Shown here piece by piece: positions 49,670-59,547 of a stretch of 64,000 bases of DNA. Origin of the DNA: Pseudogemmobacter hezensis. Its GTDB lineage: Bacteria > Pseudomonadota > Alphaproteobacteria > Rhodobacterales > Rhodobacteraceae. The stretch is from the NCBI RefSeq assembly GCF_013155295.1, contig NZ_JABJXT010000001.1, positions 310,001-374,000 of the forward strand. The letters are read 5' to 3'. Position 1 is the stretch's first letter. Every line of letters starts with the position of its first letter. Both the position numbers and the translations under genes were made by a program. Under the pieces are notes generated by a model that worked only from the letters and a program-made list of their open reading frames with translations, searched no databases and was not told the origin of the DNA.

Positions 49670-51003
49670 TCCTGCGCGCTTTTGTGACTGCCGTGGCCTT
49701 TGCCCTGCCCTCGCTGGTTGCAGGCCTGGCCCCAGGTCTGGCTTTGGCCGATATTGCGATCAAAGAGGTCAAAAGCCCGGGCGGCCTGACGGCCTGGCTG
49801 GTCGAGGATCACAATATCCCCTTCACCGCACTGGAGATCCGCTTTCGCGGCGGCACCTCGCTGGATGATCCGGCAAAGCGTGGCGCAATCAACCTGATGG
49901 CGGGCCTGATCGAAGAGGGCGCGGGCGAGTTGGACAGCAAGGGCTTTGCCGAGGCCCGTGACGGGCTGGCGGCCTCTTATTCCTTTGCGGCCTCATCGGA
50001 TTCGGTCTCGGTTTCGGCGCGGTTTCTGACGGAAAATCGCGATCAGGCGGTGGATCTGCTGGCGCTGGCGCTGAACAAGCCGCGCTTTGACGAAGATGCG
50101 GTGGCGCGAGTGCGTGAACAGGTGCTTTCCGGCCTGCGCTCGGACGAGCGCAATCCGACCTCGATTGCCTCACGGGTGTTTGACGGTCTGGCTTACGGCG
50201 ATCACCCCTATGCCTATAGCGGGCGCGGCAGCCTCGATTCGGTCGCAGCACTGACCCGCGATGATGTGGTCGCGGCCTGGAAAGCCGCCCTGGCGCGTGA
50301 CCGGGTCTATATTTCCGCCGCCGGCGATATCACCAGCGAAGAGCTGGGCCTGGTGATCGACCGCATTCTGGGCGGTCTGCCCGAAAGCGGCGCCCCCCTG
50401 CCCCAAACCGCGCCCTGGCTTTTGACGCCCGGCGTCAGCGTGGTCGATTTCCCCTCGCCGCAGTCGGTGGTGGTGTTCGGGCAATCGGGCATCTCGCAGG
50501 ATGATCCGGATTTCTTCGCCGCCTATATCCTTAATGAGGTGATGGGGGGCGGGCGTTTCTCGGCGCGGCTGATGACCGAGGTGCGCGATCGGCGTGGGCT
50601 GACCTATGGGATCGGCTCTTACCTGGTGGGGATGGACCATTCCGACAGCTATCTGGGGCAATTCCAGGCCTCAAATGACAAGGTGGCCGAGGCGATTTCG
50701 GTGATCCGCGCCGAATGGGCAAAGATCGCAGCCGAAGGGATTTCCGAGAAAGAACTGACGGATGCGAAAACCTATCTGACCGGGGCCTATCCGCTGCGCT
50801 TTGACGGCAATGCGCCGATTGCCTCGCTGCTGGTGGGGATGCAGATGCAGGGGATGGCGATTGACTACCCCAACAGCCGCAATGCCCGGGTTGAGGCGGT
50901 GACCATGGCCGATGTGAAACGGGTGGCGGCGCGGCTTTACCAGCCAGAGGCTTTGCGCTTCGTCGTGGTGGGCCGCCCGGAGGGCGTTGATGCGACACCC
51001 TGA
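49666..51003 (+). CDS. M16-family peptidase-like protein, non-catalytic partner
   Basis: The 445-aa protein has an N-terminal signal (to about residue 26, LAPGLALA) and the M16 fold (LTAWLVEDHNIPFTALEIRFRGG, DRRGLTYGIGSYL, AYPLRFDGNAPIAS). At the position of the zinc motif it reads NLMAGLIEEGAGE, so both histidines of HxxEH are missing and it should not bind zinc. Such R-Y-type partners complete the active site and bind substrate for the catalytic partner. It begins within the last four bases of the preceding gene. Confidence 0.92.
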   Translation: MILRAFVTAVAFALPSLVAGLAPGLALADIAIKEVKSPGGLTAWLVEDHNIPFTALEIRFRGGTSLDDPAKRGAINLMAGLIEEGAGELDSKGFAEARDGLAASYSFAASSDSVSVSARFLTENRDQAVDLLALALNKPRFDEDAVARVREQVLSGLRSDERNPTSIASRVFDGLAYGDHPYAYSGRGSLDSVAALTRDDVVAAWKAALARDRVYISAAGDITSEELGLVIDRILGGLPESGAPLPQTAPWLLTPGVSVVDFPSPQSVVVFGQSGISQDDPDFFAAYILNEVMGGGRFSARLMTEVRDRRGLTYGIGSYLVGMDHSDSYLGQFQASNDKVAEAISVIRAEWAKIAAEGISEKELTDAKTYLTGAYPLRFDGNAPIASLLVGMQMQGMAIDYPNSRNARVEAVTMADVKRVAARLYQPEALRFVVVGRPEGVDATP

Positions 51004-51019
51004 GGGCCTGCACCGCTTT

Positions 51020-51073
51020 GCCAGTGGCCAGACCTGCGCCAATGGCAAGGCCTGCGCCAGTGACAGAACGCCG
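51020..51073. repeat. 18-bp tandem repeat, three units
   Basis: GCCAGTGGCCAGACCTGC, GCCAATGGCAAGGCCTGC and GCCAGTGACAGAACGCCG run in direct order directly after the second M16 gene. The third copy is strongly decayed. Confidence 0.7.
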
Positions 51074-51093
51074 GGGAGGGCAACCCTCCCCGG
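51071..51093. terminator. Hairpin between M16 and mutL genes
   Basis: CCGGGGAGGG (51071-51080), CAA, CCCTCCCCGG (51084-51093) is a perfect 10-bp stem with a 3-nt loop. It lacks a T run, so it may be a transcript 3'-end stabiliser or dispersed element and not a classical terminator. Confidence 0.5.
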
Positions 51094-51171
51094 ACCCCTC
51101 CCCGCCACGGCACGGATCTCGCCGGGCTTTCCCCTTTTCTGATCGAGGGCTGGCTGCTAGATATTGCAGCC

Positions 51172-53088
51172 ATGACGCATCATTCCCCCAGGATATCAGG
51201 GCCCGAGGGCCTGCCGGTCATTCGCCAGCTGGATGAGGCGGCGATCAACCGCATCGCCGCAGGCGAGGTGGTCGAGCGCCCTGCTTCGGCGGTGAAAGAG
51301 CTGGTCGAGAATGCGATTGACGCAGGCGCCGGCCGGATCCGCATTGACTACACCGATGGTGGCAAGACGCTGATCCGGGTCACCGATGACGGCTGCGGGA
51401 TGACAGCCGCAGATCTGCCGCTGGCATTAAGCCGCCACGCAACCTCAAAAATCGACGGCAGCGACCTGTTGAACATCCGCTCTTTCGGCTTTCGCGGTGA
51501 GGCCCTGCCCTCGCTGGGTGCGGTGGGGCGGCTGGTGATCACCTCGCGGGTGGCGGGCGGTGAGGCGGCGCAGATCAGCTGCACGGCTGGGCGGATCGAC
51601 GGGCCGCGCCCGGCGGCGCTGAGCGGCGGCACCGTCGTTGAGCTGCGCGATCTGTTCCACGCGACGCCTGCGCGGCTGAAGTTCATGCGTACCGACCGGG
51701 CCGAGGCCCAGGCCATTCATGATGTGGTGCGAAAGCTGGCCATGGCCGAGCCTGCGATTGGCTTTACCCTCAATGAAGTCGGGCCGGATGGGGCGCGGGT
51801 GATCCTGCGGCTGGACCCGGAAAGCGGCGATCTGTTTGACGCGCTGCATGGGCGGCTGACGCGGATCCTGGGCGCGGATTTCACCGCCAATGCGGTGGCG
51901 ATTGATGCGGCCCGTGACGGGCTTTCGCTGCTGGGCTATGCGGCGCTGCCGACCTATTCGCGCGGCTCCTCAACCCAGCAATATCTTTTCGTCAATGGCC
52001 GCCCGGTCAGTGACCGGCTGCTATACGGCGCGCTGCGGGTGGCCTATTTCGACGTGCTTTCGCGTGACCGCCATCCGGCGGCGGTGCTGAACCTGATCGT
52101 CGATCCCGAGCGGGTCGATGTGAACGTCCATCCCGCCAAATCCGAGGTGCGCTTTCGCGAGCCCGAGGCCGCCCGCTCGCTGATCATCACCGCGATCCGC
52201 GCGGCGCTAAGCGGGGCGGGGCACCGCGCCTCGACCACGGTCGGGGCGGCGACGCTGGAGGCCTTTCGCCCCGGGCATGAGCTGGGGGCGCAGCCCGCCC
52301 CCCCGACTGCACAAAGCTGGCCCGGCTACACGCCGCCGCCGCGCCCCTCACAGTCAAGCCTCGCGGGCGCATTCGCCTTTCAGGCCCCGGCTTTCGCCGC
52401 CCCCACACCAGCCGCCGCGGCCCCTGGCTTTGCCGAGGCCGCAGGCGGGCCTGCCCCCTCTGCCCTGCCCGAGGCGGCCCTGCCCGAGGCCGCCCCCCAG
52501 ACCGAGGCCTTCCCGCTTGGTGCCGCCCGCGCCCAGCTGCATGAGAACTGGATCATCGCCCAGACCGGCGACGGCATTGTGATCGTCGATCAGCATGCCG
52601 CCCATGAGCGCCTGGTCTATGAGCGGCTGAAGGCGCAGATGGCCACCCGCCAGATCCCGCGCCAGGTGCTGCTGATCCCGGAAATCGTCACCCTCTCGCT
52701 GCCCGATGCCAGCCTGATCCTCTCGGCGGCAGAAAGCCTGGCAGAGGCCGGCCTGGTGATCGAACCCTTTGGCGGTACCGCAATCTCCATCACCGAGACC
52801 CCGGCGATCCTGGGCGCGATCAACGCCAGCGCCCTGATCCGCGACATCCTGGATGAGCTGGCCGATCAGGGTGACAGCCAGCTGACACGCGGCAAGATCG
52901 ACGCGGTCCTGTCCAGAATGGCCTGCCATGGCTCGGTCCGCTCTGGCCGCCAGATGCGCCCCGAAGAGATGAACGCGCTTTTGCGCGAGATGGAGGTCAC
53001 GCCCAATTCCGGCCAGTGCAACCATGGCCGCCCCACCTGGGTCGAGCTGAAACTGCATGATATTGAACGGCTTTTCGGGCGCAGATGA
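51172..53088 (+). CDS. mutL: DNA mismatch repair protein MutL (endonuclease-type)
   Basis: The 638-aa protein has the GHKL ATPase (ELVENAIDAGA, DDGCGM, GFRGEAL and the transducer KxxxDVNVHPAKSEVRF) and a C-terminal dimerisation/endonuclease domain. In the latter VDQHAAHERLVYE fits DQHA-x2-E-x4-E, and ACHGSVRSGR and CNHGRPTW are also present, so it should nick DNA as in organisms without MutH. A linker rich in Pro/Ala includes a doubled ALPEA. It is followed by rmuC with a 4-bp overlap. Confidence 0.96.
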   Translation: MTHHSPRISGPEGLPVIRQLDEAAINRIAAGEVVERPASAVKELVENAIDAGAGRIRIDYTDGGKTLIRVTDDGCGMTAADLPLALSRHATSKIDGSDLLNIRSFGFRGEALPSLGAVGRLVITSRVAGGEAAQISCTAGRIDGPRPAALSGGTVVELRDLFHATPARLKFMRTDRAEAQAIHDVVRKLAMAEPAIGFTLNEVGPDGARVILRLDPESGDLFDALHGRLTRILGADFTANAVAIDAARDGLSLLGYAALPTYSRGSSTQQYLFVNGRPVSDRLLYGALRVAYFDVLSRDRHPAAVLNLIVDPERVDVNVHPAKSEVRFREPEAARSLIITAIRAALSGAGHRASTTVGAATLEAFRPGHELGAQPAPPTAQSWPGYTPPPRPSQSSLAGAFAFQAPAFAAPTPAAAAPGFAEAAGGPAPSALPEAALPEAAPQTEAFPLGAARAQLHENWIIAQTGDGIVIVDQHAAHERLVYERLKAQMATRQIPRQVLLIPEIVTLSLPDASLILSAAESLAEAGLVIEPFGGTAISITETPAILGAINASALIRDILDELADQGDSQLTRGKIDAVLSRMACHGSVRSGRQMRPEEMNALLREMEVTPNSGQCNHGRPTWVELKLHDIERLFGRR

Positions 53089-54293
53089 TCACGTTCTTTG
53101 GCGAGGCCTATGCCTGGAATGACCCTGAAATCCTGATCATAGCCGCCGTCACCCTGGCGGTGCTGATCTTTTTGCTTTTGATCCTGCGAGCCGCGAACCG
53201 GGCCGGAAACTCGGCCAGCCCGCTGCTCAATGAGATCGCCTGGATGAGCCACCGCGTCCAGGCCCTGGCCGAGGGGCAAGAGCGGCTTTCCGGGGGGCTC
53301 AGCCATGTCTCAGAGGCCCAGGCGCTGTCACAGGGCTCGATGCTGCGGCTGATGGAGACGCGGCTTGCCGATATGCAGCGGCAGATGAATGAGGCCCTGC
53401 AGGGCAGCTCGACCCGCACCGCGCGTTCGCTGGGCGAGCTGCATCAGCGGCTGGAAACCATCGACAAGGCCCAGGAGAAGATCGAGAAACTCTCCGGTAA
53501 TGTGCTGTCTTTGCAGGATATTCTGTCGAACAAACAGACCCGCGGCGCCTTTGGCGAGATCCAGCTGAATGACATCGTCTCAAAGGCGCTGCCCAGTGAC
53601 AGCTATACGATGCAGGCGGTGCTGTCGAACAACCGCCGCGCCGATTGCCTGATCCATCTGCCAAAGCCGCCCGGCCCGATCGTGATCGACGCGAAATTCC
53701 CGCTGGAGGCCTATGAGGCGCTGCGCCGCGCCACCACCCCCCGCGACCAGCATGAGGCCGCACAGGCCCTGCGCCAGTCGGTCCGCGCCCATATCCGCGC
53801 CATTTCCGAACGCTATATCATCGAGGGCGAGACCGCCGAGGGGGCGCTGATGTTCCTGCCCTCAGAGGCGGTCTATGCCGAATTGCACGCCAATTTCCCC
53901 GAGGTGATCCGCGAGGGCTTTGCCGCCCGGGTCTGGATCGTCTCGCCCACCACCTGCATGGCCACGCTGAACACCATGCGGGCGGTGCTGAAAGATGCCC
54001 GCATGCGCGAACAGGCAGGCGCGATCCGCAAAGAGCTGTCCTTGCTGTCGCAGGATGTCGAGCGGCTGGGGGGCCGGGTTCTGAACCTGGACCGTCATTT
54101 CCAGATGGCCGCAAAAGATATCGAGGAAATCCGCATCTCTTCCGACAAGGCCGGCAAACGCGCCCGCAGGCTGGACAATTTCGACTTTGAGGAACTGGCC
54201 CCGGACCCGCTGCCAGGGCCTTTGCGGCCCTTGCGGCCCGCAGATCCGCCGGGGTCTGCCGCCCTGCCCCCCGGGCCGCCGGATCAGGCTTAA
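53085..54293 (+). CDS. rmuC: RmuC-family DNA recombination protein
   Basis: The 402-aa protein has an N-terminal membrane segment (residues about 15-37), a coiled-coil region (45-150), and the RmuC nuclease-like domain (about 160-350) with LSNKQTRGAFGEIQL, IDAKFPLEAYEAL and FLPSEAVYAELHANFPEV. RmuC limits some rearrangements, with mechanism not fully known. The C-terminal tail is Pro-rich. It overlaps mutL by 4 bp, suggesting co-expression. Confidence 0.93.
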   Translation: MITFFGEAYAWNDPEILIIAAVTLAVLIFLLLILRAANRAGNSASPLLNEIAWMSHRVQALAEGQERLSGGLSHVSEAQALSQGSMLRLMETRLADMQRQMNEALQGSSTRTARSLGELHQRLETIDKAQEKIEKLSGNVLSLQDILSNKQTRGAFGEIQLNDIVSKALPSDSYTMQAVLSNNRRADCLIHLPKPPGPIVIDAKFPLEAYEALRRATTPRDQHEAAQALRQSVRAHIRAISERYIIEGETAEGALMFLPSEAVYAELHANFPEVIREGFAARVWIVSPTTCMATLNTMRAVLKDARMREQAGAIRKELSLLSQDVERLGGRVLNLDRHFQMAAKDIEEIRISSDKAGKRARRLDNFDFEELAPDPLPGPLRPLRPADPPGSAALPPGPPDQA

Positions 54294-54417
54294 CCGCCGG
54301 AAAAGAGGCGCGCCCCCCGGGCCATGCGCCCCGCGCAAACCTGCCAGAATTGCCACGCCGCAGCGATTGCCGGGATCACCCCTGTTTTGTGTCATGGCCC
54401 CATGTTAGCGCTGCATC

Positions 54418-55305
54418 ATGAGCGCGCCCCAAAACACCCGACTCGGTATCACCCTGATGATCGTCACCTCGGCGATCTTCGCCCTGCAGGACGGCATTTC
54501 CCGCCACCTGGGCGAGGCGGTGAATATCTATATGGTCGTCATGATCCGCTTTTGGTTCATGTCAGCCTTTGTGATCGCCATTGCGGCCCGTTCGGCGGGC
54601 GGAATCCGGGGGGCGGTGCAAAGCCATTACCCCTGGCTGCAGGGGCTGCGCGCCTTTCTGCTGGTGGCGGAAATCGGCGTCATGGTGGTGGCTTTCATCC
54701 ATCTGGGCCTGATCGAGACCCATGCGGTTTTCGTGGTCTATCCGCTGCTGGTCACGCTGTTTTCCGGGCCGATACTGGGCGAAAAGGTCGGCTGGCGGCG
54801 CTGGCTGGCGGTGCTGGTGGGCTTTGGCGGCGTGCTGGTCATCCTAAACCCCGGCGGCGGCATATTCTCGATCTGGGCGCTGCTGCCACTGACAGCGGCG
54901 GCGATGTTCGCGCTATATGGCCTGCTGACGCGCTATGTCTCGCGCCAGGACAGCGCGGCGACCAGCTTTTTCTGGACGGGCGTTGGCGGCGCGGTCTTTA
55001 CCACCCCCTTAGGTCTTTACCACTGGCAAAGCATGAGCGGCTCTGACTGGGGCCTGATGCTGGTGCTTTGCGTGGCGGCGGTGGTCAGCCACGGGCTGCT
55101 GATCAAGGCCTATGACGTGGCCGAGGCCGCCGATATCCAGCCCTTCGCCTATTTCCAGCTGCCCTTCGTCTCGATCCTGGGGCTGGTGCTGTTCCAGGAG
55201 AACCTGCGCATCAATGTGGTGATCGGCGCGGTGATCGTGGTGGCGGCGGGGCTGTTTACGCTTTGGCGGCAGCGGATGCGGGCCAAAGCCGCAAAAGCCG
55301 GGTGA
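54418..55305 (+). CDS. EamA/DMT-superfamily transporter
   Basis: The 295-aa protein has ten hydrophobic segments in two EamA repeats (about residues 10-140 and 150-285), with ITLMIVTSAIFALQDGISR at the start and PFVSILGLVLFQENLRINVVIGAVIVVAAG at the end of the second repeat. It is predicted to export or import a small metabolite across the inner membrane; substrate cannot be named. The ATG at 54418 follows a 124-bp gap after rmuC. Confidence 0.88.
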   Translation: MSAPQNTRLGITLMIVTSAIFALQDGISRHLGEAVNIYMVVMIRFWFMSAFVIAIAARSAGGIRGAVQSHYPWLQGLRAFLLVAEIGVMVVAFIHLGLIETHAVFVVYPLLVTLFSGPILGEKVGWRRWLAVLVGFGGVLVILNPGGGIFSIWALLPLTAAAMFALYGLLTRYVSRQDSAATSFFWTGVGGAVFTTPLGLYHWQSMSGSDWGLMLVLCVAAVVSHGLLIKAYDVAEAADIQPFAYFQLPFVSILGLVLFQENLRINVVIGAVIVVAAGLFTLWRQRMRAKAAKAG

Positions 55306-55401
55306 AACCTGCGTGAGCGCGCGGGCTAGCGCGGTTTCAGCGGTTGCCCCGGGCCTGGGGCGGGCGTAAAACTCTGGCCAGTAATGCCTGAGAGGTCGCG
55401 C

Positions 55402-56925
55402 ATGTCTGCTCCCAAACCCGTCGTTCTTTGTATCCTGGACGGATGGGGGATCGGGCCCGACCCGGCAACCTCGGCCCCCGCCCAGGCCAATATCCCGACC
55501 TTCCGCGCCCTGATGGCCAGCCGCCCCAATGCGACGCTGATCACCTATGGCCCCGATGTCGGCCTGCCCACCGGGCAGATGGGCAATTCAGAGGTGGGCC
55601 ACACCAATATCGGCGCAGGCCGGGTGGTGGCGATGGATCTGGGCCAGATCGACCTGGCCATTGAAGATGGCTCTTTCGCCGCCGTGCCGGCGCTGCGCCA
55701 GTTCATCGCCGCGGTTGAGGCCTCTGGCGGGGTCGCGCATCTGGCGGGCCTGTGCTCGCCCGGGGGGGTGCATGCCCATCAGGCGCATCTGATCGAGGCG
55801 GCGAAGATCATCGCGGCTGAGGGCGTGAAGGTGGTGATCCATGCGATCACCGACGGGCGAGACGTGGCCCCCTCATCCGCCGCCGCCCAGATCGCCGCAA
55901 TCGAGGCCGCCCTGCCCCCCGGCGCCAGCATCGTCACCGTGACCGGGCGCTATTTCGCCATGGACCGCGACAACCGCTGGGAGCGGGTGGCGACAGCCTA
56001 TGAGGCCATGGTCCACGGCAAGGGCGCTGTTGCCGACAGCGCAGGCCAGGCCATCGCCCAGGCCTATGCCGCAGGTGTCACCGATGAATTCATCCCCGCC
56101 ACCGTGATCGGCGATTACCCTGGCATGAAAGACGGCGACGGGCTGTTCTTCCTGAACTTCCGCGCCGACCGGGCGCGTGAGATCCTTGCCGCCATCGGCC
56201 AGCCTGATTTCGACGGCTTCGACCCCGGCCCCCGCCCGCAGCTGGTCGCCCGCCTTGGCATGGTCGATTATTCCGAGGCCCATAACGGCTATATGACCAC
56301 GATGTTTCCGAAACAGGATATCGTGAACACGCTGGGCGAATGGGTGGCGAAACAGGGCAAGACCCAGTTCCGCCTGGCCGAGACCGAGAAATACCCCCAT
56401 GTGACCTTCTTCCTGAACGGCGGGCGCGAAGAGCCTTTCGCAGGCGAGGACCGTTTCATGCCAAAATCGCCAAAAGTGGCGACCTATGACCTGCAGCCCG
56501 AAATGTCCGCCCCCGAGGTCACCGCGAAATTCGTGGGTGCGATCGAGGCGGGCTATGATCTGATCGTGGTGAATTACGCCAACCCCGATATGGTCGGCCA
56601 TACCGGCAAGATCGAGGCAGCGGTCAAGGCCTGTGAGGCGGTCGATCAGGGGCTGACCGCTGCGCTGGCCGCGCTGGAGCGTGCGGGCGGCGCGATGGTG
56701 ATCTGCGCCGATCACGGCAATTGCGATGTGATGACCGATCCGGTCACCCACCAGCCCCATACCGCCCATACGCTGAACCCGGTTCCGGTGATCCTGGTCG
56801 GCGGGCCGCGCGGTGCGCATCTGCGCCCGGGCGGCAGGCTGGCAGATCTTGCGCCGACACTGCTGGATCTGATGGGGCTGGAAAAGCCACCCGAGATGAC
56901 CGGCGAAAGCCTGATCGTGATCTGA
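55402..56925 (+). CDS. gpmI: 2,3-bisphosphoglycerate-independent phosphoglycerate mutase
   Basis: The 507-aa glycolytic/gluconeogenic enzyme is of the alkaline phosphatase superfamily. It begins with VVLCILDGWGIG (metal site), the phosphorylated Ser lies in PTGQMGNSEVGHTNIGAG, and HAITDGRDVAP and the C-terminal ICADHGNCDVM and QPHTAHTLNPVP bear manganese ligands. The ATG at 55402 is preceded by GAGAGG; an ATG at 55384 would add six residues. It is the first of a run with the envC-like, ctpA and rppH genes. Confidence 0.96.
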   Translation: MSAPKPVVLCILDGWGIGPDPATSAPAQANIPTFRALMASRPNATLITYGPDVGLPTGQMGNSEVGHTNIGAGRVVAMDLGQIDLAIEDGSFAAVPALRQFIAAVEASGGVAHLAGLCSPGGVHAHQAHLIEAAKIIAAEGVKVVIHAITDGRDVAPSSAAAQIAAIEAALPPGASIVTVTGRYFAMDRDNRWERVATAYEAMVHGKGAVADSAGQAIAQAYAAGVTDEFIPATVIGDYPGMKDGDGLFFLNFRADRAREILAAIGQPDFDGFDPGPRPQLVARLGMVDYSEAHNGYMTTMFPKQDIVNTLGEWVAKQGKTQFRLAETEKYPHVTFFLNGGREEPFAGEDRFMPKSPKVATYDLQPEMSAPEVTAKFVGAIEAGYDLIVVNYANPDMVGHTGKIEAAVKACEAVDQGLTAALAALERAGGAMVICADHGNCDVMTDPVTHQPHTAHTLNPVPVILVGGPRGAHLRPGGRLADLAPTLLDLMGLEKPPEMTGESLIVI

Positions 56926-56931
56926 GCGCTG

Positions 56932-58194
56932 ATGCCACCCCGCCCCCTCTCGCTTTACGGCCTGCCTCTTTGTGGCCTGCCCCTGTATGGCCTTGCGCTG
57001 GCGCTGTCTTTCGCGCCGCTGCAATCCCATAGTCAGGAGGCAGCGGCAGAGACGGCCGAGACCGCCCCGGCAGAAAACGCAGCCTCTGAGGCGCCCACCG
57101 CTGAGGGAACAGTTTCAGACCAGGCCGCCCGCGCCTCAGCCCAGCTGCGTGAGGCGGTCAGCGCGATGGAAGAGGCCAGCACGGGCCGCGCCCAGGTCGC
57201 CGCCCTGACCCAGACCGTTCGCGCCTATGAAGAGGGGCTCGCCGCCCTGCGCGAGGCACTGCGCCAGGCGGAATTGCGCGAAGAGGTGCTGAAACTGCGC
57301 TTCAACGCCAAACGCGACCGGGTGGGCCAGCTGGTCTCGGTCCTGGCGAAAATGGAACAAAGCCAGGGGCCTTTGCTGCTGTTGCACCCCTCGGGGCCCG
57401 TTGGCACCGCGCGTTCCGGGATGCTTTTGGCCGAGGTCACCCCCCTGATCCAGGCCGAGGCCGATCAGCTGCGGGCGGAACTGCAGGAACTGGCCGATCT
57501 GCGGGCGCTGCAAATCTCGGCGGGGCGGCATCTGACCGACGGGCTGGCCGCCGCCCAGGCCGCCCGCACGGCACTGTCAAAGGCGATCTCAGATCGGACC
57601 GAACTGCCCAAACGCTTTACCGAAGACCCCGGCGTGCTGCGCGGCCTGCTCGAAAGCGCCGATACGCTGGACAGTTTTGCCGCCGGCCTGATCGCCAGCT
57701 CGACCGACAGCGCCTCGCCCCGGCCCTTTGCCTCCAGCATGGGGCAGCTGCCGCTGCCGGTGGTCGGCCATATGATCCGCCGCCCCGATGAGGCCGATGC
57801 AGCCGATGTGCGCCGCCCCGGCATGACCCTGGCCACCCGGCCCCGCGCCCTGGTCACCGCGCCCTGGCCTGGCACCATCCGCTATCTCGGCCCGCTGCTC
57901 GACTACGGAAATGTGATCATCCTCGAGCTGGGCGACGGCTATCTTCTGGTTCTGGGCGGGCTGGGAACCGTTTATGGAAATGTGGGCGAAGTGGTCGCAA
58001 CCGGCGCCCCTCTGGGGCTGATGGGCGGCCCTGATGGCAGCGCCCTGGCATCAGAGCCAGAGGTTCAACCGCCACTGACGAACAGCGGGGCTGGCGCAGA
58101 CGCGCCGGAAACGCTTTACTTGGAACTGAGAATGGGCGCCACTGCGGTTGATCCGACCGAATGGTTCGCCGCCACCGCCTCGACAGGAGACTGA
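56932..58194 (+). CDS. EnvC-like murein hydrolase activator with degenerate LytM domain
   Basis: The 420-aa protein has an N-terminal signal sequence of unusual make-up (LYGLPLCGLPLYGLALALS, a pentapeptide repeat), then coiled coil (about residues 60-240), and a C-terminal LytM/M23 fold (about 295-400: ALVTAPWPGTIRYLG and LLDYGNVIILELGDGYLLVLGGL). The usual zinc ligands are absent (no HxH where the sequence reads VLGGL), so it should not cut peptidoglycan itself but activate an amidase, as EnvC does. It starts 6 bp after gpmI and ends 7 bp before ctpA. Confidence 0.87.
   Translation: MPPRPLSLYGLPLCGLPLYGLALALSFAPLQSHSQEAAAETAETAPAENAASEAPTAEGTVSDQAARASAQLREAVSAMEEASTGRAQVAALTQTVRAYEEGLAALREALRQAELREEVLKLRFNAKRDRVGQLVSVLAKMEQSQGPLLLLHPSGPVGTARSGMLLAEVTPLIQAEADQLRAELQELADLRALQISAGRHLTDGLAAAQAARTALSKAISDRTELPKRFTEDPGVLRGLLESADTLDSFAAGLIASSTDSASPRPFASSMGQLPLPVVGHMIRRPDEADAADVRRPGMTLATRPRALVTAPWPGTIRYLGPLLDYGNVIILELGDGYLLVLGGLGTVYGNVGEVVATGAPLGLMGGPDGSALASEPEVQPPLTNSGAGADAPETLYLELRMGATAVDPTEWFAATASTGD
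56953..56997. repeat. In-frame 15-bp tandem repeat in the signal peptide, three units
   Basis: CTTTACGGCCTGCCT, CTTTGTGGCCTGCCC and CTGTATGGCCTTGCG encode LYGLP, LCGLP and LYGLA. The array forms the hydrophobic core of the EnvC-like export signal. Confidence 0.85.
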
Positions 58195-58201
58195 GGTCCT
58201 T

Positions 58202-59542
58202 ATGAAGAAACTCGTGCTTGCCGCTGCGAGCGGTGCAATCGCTGGAATCGCCCTGACGGCCCAGGTCGGCCCACTGATTGCCGAACAGGCGAGCCGTGAC
58301 AGCTCGGTCTATGAGCAGCTGGATCTGTTCGGAACCATCTTCGACCGCGTCCGCGCGCAATATGTCGAACCCGTTGAGACCGATAAGCTGGTCGAGGCGG
58401 CGATCAATGGCATGCTGACCTCGCTTGATCCGCATTCCTCATATCTTTCGGCGAAAGATTTTGAGGATATGCAGGTGGCAACCCGGGGCGAATTTGGTGG
58501 CCTGGGCATCGAGGTGACGCAGGAAGAGGGCTTCGTGAAGGTCATCTCGCCGATGGATGGCACCCCTGCCGACAAGGCCGGGATCCTGGCGGGCGACTAC
58601 ATCACCCATGTGAACGGCGAGTCGATCCTCGGGCTGACGCTGAACCAGGCCGTCGATCTGATGCGCGGCCCGGTTGGCTCGGAAATCATCATCACCGTGG
58701 CCCGCCAGGGCACCGACCAGCCCTTTGACGTCTCGATCATCCGCGAAACGATCAAGATGGACGCCGTCAAGGGCCGCACCGTCGGCAAGGCCGTCGTGCT
58801 GCGCGTGACCACCTTCAACGATCAGACCACCATCGGCGTGAAAGAGGCGCTTGCCAAAGGCATCGAAGAGCTGGGCGGCATCGACAATATCGAAGGCGTG
58901 GTGATCGACCTGAGGAACAACCCCGGCGGCCTGCTGAACGAGGCGATCTCGGTCTCGGATGCATTCCTCGATTCGGGCGAAATCGTCTCGACCCGTGGCC
59001 GCAACCCCGAGGATGGCGAGCGTTACAACGCACAGCCCGGCGATCTGGCCAAAGGAAAGCCCATCGTGGTGCTGATCAATGGCGGTTCGGCCTCGGCCTC
59101 GGAAATCGTGGCGGGCGCGCTGCAGGACCAGCATCGCGCCGTGGTCGTCGGCACCAAGAGTTTTGGCAAAGGCTCTGTCCAGTCGCTGATCCCGCTGCGT
59201 GGCGATGGCGCGATGCGCCTGACGACGGCGCGCTATTACACGCCCTCGGGCCGTTCGATCCAGACGCTGGGCATCTCGCCCGATATCGTGGTGCAACAGC
59301 CGCCCCGGGCCATGCCCTCGGCCGACACCCCGGCGGAAGAGCCGAAATCGGCCGTCAAACCCCGCACCGAGGCCGGTCTGCGCGGCGCGATCTCGAATGA
59401 CTCGATGACCGAGGACGAGAAAAAGCTCTATCTCGAAGAGCAGGAAGCCGCCGAGGAAACCGCGAAACTGCGCGATGAGGATTATCAGCTGGCCTATGCG
59501 GTCGACATCCTCAAAGGCCTCAACACGCTGAAAAACGAGTAA
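58202..59542 (+). CDS. ctpA: Carboxy-terminal processing protease (S41 family)
   Basis: The 446-aa periplasmic serine protease has a signal peptide (residues 1-27), a PDZ domain (about 80-170, with [13 protein letters not shown]), and the S41 catalytic part with the Ser in [14 protein letters not shown] and the Lys in [11 protein letters not shown]. The C-terminal acidic coil (about 395-446) is common in alphaproteobacterial CtpA. The ATG at 58202 begins the signal peptide; the frame from 58148 overlaps the EnvC-like gene. Co-occurrence with EnvC-like protein fits a role in cell-wall enzyme turnover. Confidence 0.95.
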   Translation: MKKLVLAAASGAIAGIALTAQVGPLIAEQASRDSSVYEQLDLFGTIFDRVRAQYVEPVETDKLVEAAINGMLTSLDPHSSYLSAKDFEDMQVATRGEFGGLGIEVTQEEGFVKVISPMDGTPADKAGILAGDYITHVNGESILGLTLNQAVDLMRGPVGSEIIITVARQGTDQPFDVSIIRETIKMDAVKGRTVGKAVVLRVTTFNDQTTIGVKEALAKGIEELGGIDNIEGVVIDLRNNPGGLLNEAISVSDAFLDSGEIVSTRGRNPEDGERYNAQPGDLAKGKPIVVLINGGSASASEIVAGALQDQHRAVVVGTKSFGKGSVQSLIPLRGDGAMRLTTARYYTPSGRSIQTLGISPDIVVQQPPRAMPSADTPAEEPKSAVKPRTEAGLRGAISNDSMTEDEKKLYLEEQEAAEETAKLRDEDYQLAYAVDILKGLNTLKNE

Positions 59543-59547
59543 TTTCA

